Shown: piece by piece, positions 56,429-64,000 of the stretch
Numbering within the stretch: position 1 is the first letter of the stretch
Layout of the letters: the number at the start of each line of letters is the position of its first letter
The notes under the pieces: generated by a model
Database searches by the model: none
What the model saw: the letters and a program-made list of their open reading frames with translations, nothing else
What the model was told of the DNA's origin: nothing
Program-made: the position numbers and the translations under genes
From: Otatea glauca
Lineage: Eukaryota > Streptophyta > Magnoliopsida > Poales > Poaceae
Length of the DNA stretch: 64,000 nt
Direction: 5' to 3'
Assembly: GCA_036346275.1 (NCBI GenBank)
Contig: CM070717.1
Coordinates: forward strand, 11,219,178 to 11,283,177

Positions 56429-57176
56429 GTGATGACTCCTATGGCCACCACTGCTGTCCTCGAGCCTGATGAGGATGGTGAGCCTGCTGATCAAAAGGAG
56501 TTTCGAAGCATGATTGGCTCCCTCTTGTATCTCACTGCATCGAGGTCGGACATACACTTTGCTGTGTGTATGTACACTCGATTTCAGGTTTCTCCTCACG
56601 CCTCTCACCATCAAGCGGTGAAGCGCATCTTCAATTACCTTCGAGCTACCATTGATTATGGTATTTGGTACTCTTCCTCTTCTTGTCTGTCCCTTAGAGC
56701 ATTTTTTGATGTAGACTTTGCTGGCTATATGATAGATAGGAAGAGCACTTCTGGCACTTGCCAATTCATTGGCACTTCTCTTGTTTCTTGGTCATCTAGG
56801 AAGAAGTCTGGGGTTGCATAGTCCACCGCAGAGGCCGAGTATGTTGCTGCAGCGAGTTGCTGTAGCCAAGTGCTTTGGATGCGTTCGACTCTGCGGGACT
56901 TTGGGTTAGCGATAGCGAGTGTTCCACTTTTCTGTGACAACAACTCTGCTATTTGCATTGATAAAAATCCAGTGCAGCATTCCCAGACCAATCACATTGA
57001 TATTAGATATCACATCCTTAGATACCATGTGGAGAAGAGGGATATCGCGCTTCGATTCTTAGAGAGTGACCACCAGTTAGCCGATATCTTCACCAAGCCT
57101 TTGGATAGCTCCAGGTTTGTTGCCCTGAGGAGTGAGCTTGGTGTCATGTGCCCTTACGGCTTGTGTGAGGGGGAGC
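56429..57176 (+). pseudogene. RNase H of SIRE-type Copia (broken)
   Basis: FRSMIGSLLYLTASRSDIHF and DVDFAGYMIDRKSTSGTCQF lead to VSWSSRKKSGVA, then TAG (usual Gln), then STAEAEYVAAASCCSQ. The end is DNNSAICIDKNPV, HQLADIFTKPLD. The conserved acidic residues (DVDFAG, AEAEY, D of FCDNNSA) are present. Confidence 0.87.
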
Positions 57177-59002
57177 TGGTTTGTATATTATGTATAGTTA
57201 TTTCCTTCCAGTTTCTCTTTTCTCTTGTTTTGTTCTGGGTGCTTGTGGAGTTTATTTCTAGAGTTATGGGTTCACTTCACTTAGACTTCTGGCATACTTT
57301 GCATGGACCTCTCATCTTGTGCTTTAGGTTGCTATCATGCGTGATTAGCTGTTCTCTCTTCTCTCTAGGTTGATTTCCCTCACAATATTAAAAGTCTAGC
57401 AGGTGTTGGGCCCCTTGGGTAGACAGGGTCTGTGTGCACTCCTTAGTTTGGGATCTAGCGACAGCTTCAGCGAGTTTGAGCCTAGTGCTCTCTGCTATCT
57501 TTTCGATACTCTATAGCCACCCAGTTTGCAGTTTCTCGATCTTTCTATCCTCATTCTGTGTTTTTGGCTTTGATTGAGTTTACATGGTTTTACTTAAGCT
57601 TAATTCTGCTAATAACTCAATCTGAACCAAATTTGTGCTTAAAATAGATTCACATGTCGAGGAGGAGTTTGGGAATCTGTTCATGCATTACATATAGACT
57701 GTATTTTCTGTTTTATGAGCTTTGTCTATTTTGCAAATGATTTAATCTTCATGCAATACACCATGCTACATTCCTTGAAGAAAATCACTAGCCTAGATAT
57801 GTCCAAGTTCATTTGTCATGCTAAGCTTGTTAAATTTGAAAATTGAAAGCTTTAAATGAAAACTTGATGAAACATGTTGCTTTTTCTTGCTAAGTTTCTT
57901 TTCTAGAGGTATTTACCATGATTTGTGAAATTTTGGAGTTCTCCAGAGTCCCTATACCAACTTGGGTGAAACTTGTTTGATCCATATTTGAGTCCTTCAA
58001 AATTGCTCATATGTGCTAAATTGAAATCAAGAAAATTTTGACTCTTTTGTGCAAAGTTGATCTCAACACTATATATTCACAAGACAGCCTCACATTGCAC
58101 TTGAGATGAACTTGGAAAATATTGTGTATGACCAAGATCATTCTCTTAAGAGTTACTCTTGAGATGATGGAAAATGACTTGAGTCAATCATTAAAAAAAA
58201 TGCAAATAACAAAAACATAAGTGGGTAAAGAATGCAAATAATGTCAAACATTTGCACCCCGCTATGTCTTTCAAAGTCTTAAAGAAAAATTTGCATTAAT
58301 TGAAAAATGAGCTCGAAGGACCCTATATGCACTTCAAGATTCCTCAAAGTGTTGAGTAGGTTGAACTCTAGGTTTTCCATTTGATCCTATGAGTGGTTTT
58401 GCTTCTAGCTTTGAAACTTTTGCTAAGTTTTGCACTTGTCAAATCTTGCTAAAATGCAATATTGTAAACTAAGCTTGATAGCAAAATGTATTTGTTCTTA
58501 GACATGTCTTAGTTTAGTCATTTTTCTGAAATTGACAAGCTTGGTGTCATATCTTATCATTATGATCAATTGGATAATTTTCAAAGCTCCTTTAGGATGC
58601 ATCTCATGCATACATGTTTTAAGGGGGAGGAAATAAAAAGGGGAGAAATATTGATGCCTATATTGCCAAAAAGGGGAGAAAACATAGAAAAGGTATCATT
58701 AAAAAGATAAAAATGTGAATGCTAATTTGGTTCTTATGATCTTTGTAAATCTTTGCTATTTCTTATGGATCATAATCACATAATCACATTTGGCCTTATG
58801 GTTGGATTTTAGATCTTTTGTGAAAAATTTGCACATTCTTGAGTTTAGCTCTAAAACCCCTCTTGTCAACTTGGTCATGATCTCATTTTCTGTTACTAGG
58901 ACCAAGTTTGGCTTTGCATTCTAATGCCTTCTTAATTTCCCTCTCAAACTCAAATTTTATGCCTTTCCGGGTGTTTGTCAATATACTCATCAAGGGGGAG
59001 AT
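57177..59002 (+). other. Long non-coding 3' region of SIRE-type Copia with extra purine tracts
   Basis: There is no gene beyond a short hydrophobic frame ending at 57373. AT-rich text carries AAGGGGGAGGAAATAAAAAG (about 58620), AAAAAGGGGAGAAAAC (about 58665) and the true polypurine tract at 58991-59002. A long 3' region is usual in this clade; in some members it encodes an envelope-like protein, not seen here. Confidence 0.6.
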
Positions 59003-60693
59003 TGAAAGACCATGTGGAGGTCCACATGTGGTTGTGATGAGTTATTGACAAATTATGGTTGAAGTTTGGAGTGGATTTGGAGTTTTAAATCAAGATTTGC
59101 AAAAAATTGAGTTCTGTCTGTTAGGGGCGGTATGACTGGCCTGGGCCTGGTCATACCGGTTAGCGGTGCTACCAGAGGGTGTCCGGTTGCACCGGGAATG
59201 AGCGGTAGCACCGGCTCCTGGTCGATGCGTGTTTTCTAGAGAGGGGTATTTCGAGTTTTTAGGGCCGGTCAGGGCCGGTATGACCGGCCAGCGGTGCTAC
59301 CGGCAGGGGTGCGGTAGCACCGGCCCTTGTGAGCGAGGATGAATGAAATTTAAATTGTGATTTTTGATGAATTCATTGGATATCTTTGTGGGCAATGCTA
59401 TGTGATGTGTTTCCTTGTTTTTGATGGTTGCTGGACAACAATGTTCGATCATGGTGAGGCGAACGATGACCGAGACTAGGCGAGGTGCGTCGGAGGTCCA
59501 GACGGCCGGGATTTGTCGGAAGATGATCGGAGATGGAGTCCGTGCAAGCCAAGAAGACAAGGAAAGGAGTTGATGCTAGCTAGATGCTGCGTGGATCGAT
59601 GAGGGCCATTGGATCGCGGTCTAGTTGATAGGTTAGCGGGTCTAGTTAGTGTGCTTTGAAAACCGTGCAAGAAAACCCATTATGTGTGTGGGTTTTGGGT
59701 GAGCCTTTGCATGGCTATGTGAGTGGGTTAATCCTAGCCCTTGATGGATGCTCTAGGGTTTAGAAGCTCATCTAAGGGTGGAGGATGACTGAAGTGGACT
59801 ATAAATAGAGGGGTAGGGGTAGCCTTCCTCTCTTGAAGGTTTTTTAGGTTTTGTGCTCCTTTAAGCTTTGCCCACTTGTTTGTGAGGCTTTGTAAACCTC
59901 TCCTTCCAGAAATGAAAAGTTTTTCATTCATGTACAATTTATCTTACGCATTTACATTGTGTATTTAAATTCCGCATTTACCTTCTTGCAATTTACATTC
60001 TTCCAATTTGGATTTGTCTCCCCTCCTTCTACTTGCTTTTGGTTCTTATGCCAAGGATGGTGATTGATGGATGAATCTTTTTCAGATCATATCCCAATCA
60101 ACTAGGCAACTCCATGCATGTTTCTTGCAAGAAACCGGTTTTGTGTTCTTGAATGGATCATCCTTCAAAATCGTGTTCTTATTGTTTTGGGTATGTGTTC
60201 TAGGTAGCTATGACATGTGGGAAGTCATTCAAGATCATCTTGTTCACCAAAAACCCACGAGCAAGTTTTAGATCATGTTCTTGAGTTTCACTCAAGCTTG
60301 AGGTGTTCTTCCTTCAAATCGAAAATGATCAGAACTTTAATGTCAACTCATGAAATTGATGGTTGGAATAAGTTCCTGACATCCTAAGGATCACATCTAC
60401 TAAGTTTCATGAGGTTTTGCCCTTCCAATCAAAAGTTGTATTATTTTTGTTTTTGATTGTCGTGCTGATTTTCGCTGCTATTGTTGAGCCTGGTCATACT
60501 GCACCTTCTCTGGTCATACCATTCAACGTTCATACCGCACCCTCTCCGGTCATACCGGCCTTACAAGGAAAATCCTCATTTTGACTTGCTTCTTTTGATC
60601 TATTTGTGTGAGGGCTTGTTTTGGATTATTTTGAGTGGGGGATAATTTTATTTGCGACATTCGCCCCCATCTGTTTGCCATCTCGATCCTTCA
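59003..60693 (+). mobile_element. 3' LTR of SIRE-type Copia
   Basis: 1691 bp, TGAAAGACCATGTGGAGGTC ... CATCTCGATCCTTCA. It aligns end to end with the 5' LTR with scattered substitutions and lacks its 34-bp duplication. Confidence 0.95.
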
Positions 60694-61979
60694 CCTTTGT
60701 GGTTCATTCAGGTCTGGCTTCATTGTGTATTTAGCCAACTATTTAATATTGATTCAGTCGAAATCACCCCTTACCCTTTAGATGGAACTCAAAAGGCCAA
60801 GAGCCTAGTTTTAGAGATAGCTAATCTTTCGGTGAAAAGTTTATCCTTTGCTCTTGCACCCAACCAAGACTCACTCCTGTCGGAGCAAGGAAATTTCTAG
60901 CCTTTTTCTTCTTACTTGATTAGTCGGGCTTCAGTCAGAATGATTTTTCAGCTATAAAGAAGCTGACAGCTATCCCTGGCCTTCTTTCATTCAACTGACT
61001 GCTAACAGTGATGAAATGCCCGGAGAGACATTAGACTTGTACTGGATTTCTATCTCACCATGTAAACTCTCCGTCGGCTTGCACACAAGGAATCAGACCT
61101 ATCTGCCTTCATATGAGTTATACCACCCATCCATGTACGCTAGGCAGTTAGGATTCAACCAAGTGTGCACTTGTTTCCAATTGCTCAATCAGATCAAGCC
61201 AAGGGATCAGCTCCCCGTCTGTCTAGTGCCAATATTGTCTTGCATATGGTCAACGATCTATAACTTCAAAACCTGCCACACTTCAACTTACAAACCTGGA
61301 GGGCAAGCAATTTTTCCAGCTCGTGGTTGGCTGTATGAACAGTTTTTTTTCCTACAGAGCATGTCATATTACCCGTGGTAGCCAAATTCTTTTCAAATTT
61401 GCCTCCTGTTGAGTCGACGTCCACTAACTCTGCAAGTAGCGCTAGCTCATCACACTACACTAACACAAGTATACTGAATATTACCGTCGAGGTACGGGCT
61501 ACTTTTAGATTGTATTTCATCAACTATCCTTAAACATTTTGAGTATTTACTAATTGGCTTTTCTCAACTCTGCAGACCAAGGCGGTGGAGAAGAAACCAG
61601 TCGATTCATTACGTGTTGGCTAGTCAAGCAAGCGGCCACACCTTGCTGCATTGGTTTTATCTGGGTACTCATCAGGAACCCTCGGTGTCCAAGCTCCTTC
61701 ACTCTCCAACCTTGAGAAGCTGCAACCAAGTATGTACTCATCGGTTTACAATCCAATTCTTTCTCAATTTGTTATTATATAAACTGATGCTCATAACTTG
61801 TCCCTTAATAGAAAAGAGACGTGGCTGAGCCAAAAAGGCTGTTACTTCCAAAGGCCCTCCTATTAAAGAAGGATCAGCAAATCACTCCCCCTGTGGATCC
61901 ATTTCTAATAGGGTAAGAATTCACAATTATTAATCTTATCTAACTTTCCATCGGCTCTACTTAACAATATTATTCCTTT

Positions 61980-62820
61980 TTGCAACCGGCGCTTTCTCCA
62001 GCCACGCAAGTGGCTAGCATACTAGCTGACCTACAGGCCACTGAGATGGAACTTCCTCCACTATCCTCTCAACCAACTCCTCCAGCGTTTGTTGTCCCAG
62101 TCTTAGAGCTAGCCAAGTCGACAGACTCCCTCACCGATAGGCTGGGTTTCACCTTGTTGAACCTAGAGGATGATGATGAGGAGACGATGGACACATACCC
62201 TAGGGAGATTCAAAGGATCCTCAGTGTACCGGAGAACCCATCGGCTGCAGTGACATCTGACCTAGGGGCAAAGGAAAAATTGAACAAGTTTTTTGAACTT
62301 CTGTTCACCCCGTCGGCCAACCTACTCCAGGATGCCCAACCACTCAGGAAAGCCATGACTGCTGTCAAAGCCGATCTATGTCCAGAAGCAATGTCCACTT
62401 TACTGAATGTCTATCATCTTGACGACCAAAAAGCAGAAGTCGACGCGGCTATGGAGAGGCTTGAACTCCGGGATGCACAGTACGAAGACCAAAAGCTCCT
62501 AGATCAAATGATAGCTGATACTAAAGCCAAGAAAGCCAATTTTAATGAAGATGCTATGACCCTGAAGGTAAACAAAGAGGTGACTTTGAAGCTAGAGTCA
62601 ACTAAAAAATTCCTTGAAGCCGAGCTGGACAAAGTCTGCTTTAAAGGCTCAAAAGCTTGAGCTAGGCTTAGCTGTAGCAGTTGTGAAGAAGCAATCGGCA
62701 AAGGTCACTCCTATTCTTGGAAGCACTAAAGAAGATGATATGATCCTTAAGGAAGTGGAGCAGACCATCGCAAAGGCCACAGCTGCACTATCAGCTCTCA
62801 GAGCCAAGCTCAACTCTTGA
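61980..62820 (+). pseudogene. C-terminal coiled-coil exon of the PMD gene
   Basis: After an acceptor-like TTTCTCCAG the frame reads VASILADLQATEMELPP, an acidic LLNLEDDDEETMDTYP stretch, and long charged helices (AEVDAAMERLELRDAQYED, LLDQMIADTKAKKANFNE). At about 62633 the frame shifts by one base and continues as KAQKLELGLAVAVVKKQSAK to a TGA at 62818. Heptad-like charge spacing suggests a coiled coil. Confidence 0.68.
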
Positions 62821-63269
62821 ATGCTTTCAATATAATCAGCTAAATGTAACAAGAGCTTGTTATGAAACAATATTCTGAATGCTTTTGTAACTCTTTATAA
62901 TCAGCTATTTAACCGATTGTTTATTTATGTTTCAATTCTTGTTTTACTTGTATTATTGACTTAGCTTTTTTTAGTCTAGCCAGAATTAACTGCAATGAGT
63001 TAATTTGGCCCCTTACAACCGATAGTTGTCCCTTAACCGATTACGATCCAACCAAAACACTTGAGTGGTATTTCTTCAAATACTTGTCATTGATTACCTT
63101 ACAAAACACCACACCTTCTAGCACTTCCAAAATATAGGAATTACCATCAACAAGCCAATTACCATCAACAAGCCTTCTTAAGCCGATCCAACATGTGTAA
63201 GTTTAACTCTGCCAAATCATCTAAATTATCAATCATCAAATCTTTATATTCTTGAGCGCATAAACCATT
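62821..63269. other. Downstream flank of PMD gene
   Basis: AT-rich, no coding frames. An 18-bp tandem duplication containing TTACCATCAACAAGCC lies near 63140-63180. Probably the former 3' UTR and spacer. Confidence 0.4.
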
Positions 63270-64000
63270 TTGCCTCGCTATTGATTTGTGATTTTACGGA
63301 TTTTATTTGGATTTTTCTCGATTTATTTGAATTAATTTCTATTTCAAGTTTATTGCTTTTCATTCAAAAGTAATTAAATCTGTGCAAAGTCAAAATAAAG
63401 TTTTGCCAAAAATCTATTGTTTTAAATGAAAAGTTCTTTTAAAAGCTGTGAATAATCTTGGCCCGCCCGCGGAACCGCATGCCCAAGTCACCAATCGCCC
63501 GCTCGCAGCAAAAACTCTAACCCTAATGCGATCAACCGGTCCTTCCCATGTTGAAGACCATTTGCCAAACGGTGGGCCGAGGTGGTTCCGTGGATCGCGC
63601 CATGGACCAGACGCGTAAGATCTAAAACAAATCTTAGCATCGAACTCGGAGACGTTGAATTGTGCGACGCTCGAGGAAGATCAAGCAACTCAAGAGCAAG
63701 CTCCAGATCAAGATCAGGACCTATTCCAAGGCAAGTTGTGCTTTGATCATGTTGAACCCATGTTTATAAAATTGCTACGCTTGATTTACACTATTGCATA
63801 TATTTCAAGTATACAATCGTTTCAAATTAGGGGCTTAGCTAATATACCGATTGATCTATACCCTACCTTGTCAATATAGTTGTCAACATTGAGGTTAGAC
63901 TAAATGCCACGGTGTCTCATTGTTACAAAATGACTTAATCACACGAATTACCTTTGTTGAATTGTAAGCCTTTGCAATCCTTGCCTTGATCACACTAAGG
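63270..64000 (+). mobile_element. LTR of TGTAACATCCC family (plus), runs off the right edge
   Basis: It aligns with the reverse of 37371-40663. The U3-like start part is at 63270-63400 (GGATTTTTCTCGATTTATTT). The CAAGTTGTGCTTTGATCATG / GAACCCATGTTT stretch is at 63730-63765. The CTATACCCTACCTTGTCA stretch is at 63856. The true LTR start (TGTAACATCCC) is not found, so the boundary is approximate. The frame at 63655 encodes LFQGKLCFDHVEPMF, shared with the other copy. Confidence 0.68.

Larger units (their letters stand above)
49431..60693 (+). mobile_element. Full-length SIRE/Maximus-type Copia element
   Basis: LTRs at 49431-51183 and 59003-60693. Primer site at 51186-51198; polypurine tract CAAGGGGGAGAT (58991-59002). 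Perfect 5-bp target duplications CCTTT at 49426-49430 and 60694-60698. Internal order gag, protease, integrase, RT, RNase H defines Copia. The TGGTATCGGAGCC primer site, coiled-coil gag tail and long 3' region fit the SIRE (Opie/Ji-like) clade. All frames carry stops, so it is non-autonomous today. Confidence 0.95.
48610..62820 (+). pseudogene. Plant mobile domain (PMD) gene, split by a Copia element
   Basis: Plus-strand gene remnant in two parts, 48610-49430 and 60694-62820, interrupted by 49431-60693. PMD signals: GWNKYISTNQGVGPVSDKD, then FLQEVFQMMHTIRSRL just before the insertion. The frame resumes across it as NIDGPLWFIQVWLH, and SYELYHPSMYARQLGFNQ follows. Later exons keep splice-like sites (acceptors before 61576 and 61812; donors at 61730 and 61912). 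They encode a basic stretch, then an acidic and coiled-coil C-terminus (61980-62820). Stops and a one-base insertion near 62633 break it. PMD proteins occur both as host silencing factors (MAIN family) and inside transposons; the multi-exon form and context do not settle which. Confidence 0.72.

Overview
The window is plant nuclear DNA, almost certainly from a grass. It holds no bacterial-type operons. It is a deep stack of plant transposons: Copia and Ty3/gypsy LTR elements, an En/Spm (CACTA) element, two Helitrons and a Tourist-type MITE. A few split-gene remnants lie between them, with plant-style splice sites and GC-rich first exons. I cannot name the species. No tRNA, rRNA or CRISPR was seen.

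Layout. 1-8380: nested Copia elements. An Angela/BARE-like element enters from the left (5' LTR 590-1946, minus). It sits in a plus-strand SIRE-type LTR (1947-2658), which itself sits inside an older minus-strand SIRE element (2659-8380). That older element also carries a Helitron (2898-3743) and an Angela-like solo LTR (4081-5433). 8391-10193: an LTR of a family starting TGTAACATCCC on the minus strand. 10277-23100: a composite CACTA element on the minus strand. It has a Transposase_24 gene ending in a Ulp1-like (C48) protease domain, a TNP2 transposase gene, three arrays of ATCACTGCCGG hairpin repeats, a smaller CACTA inside TNP2, and an AT-rich higher-order tandem array. 23101-25387: a degenerate plus-strand copy of the TGTAACATCCC-type LTR.

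25388-31664: the only part that looks like a host gene. A minus-strand multi-exon gene of unknown function (exons 28901 to 26817, all phase 0) has been enlarged by repeated duplication of an exon-pair/intron module. 31665-33483: a second Helitron. 34784-35146: a Tourist MITE.

36195-48444: a complete-ended gypsy element of the Tat type, minus strand, with 5-bp target duplications (CCACA). Three further LTR insertions lie inside it. 48610-62820: a plant mobile domain (PMD) gene on the plus strand, split by a full-length SIRE-type Copia (49431-60693, target duplication CCTTT). About 63270-64000: another TGTAACATCCC-type LTR running off the right edge.

All transposon proteins are broken by stops or frameshifts. 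Many of the stops look like C-to-T or G-to-A decay. The value of the window is its readable insertion order, the composite CACTA, the Helitron capture and the exon-multiplying gene.
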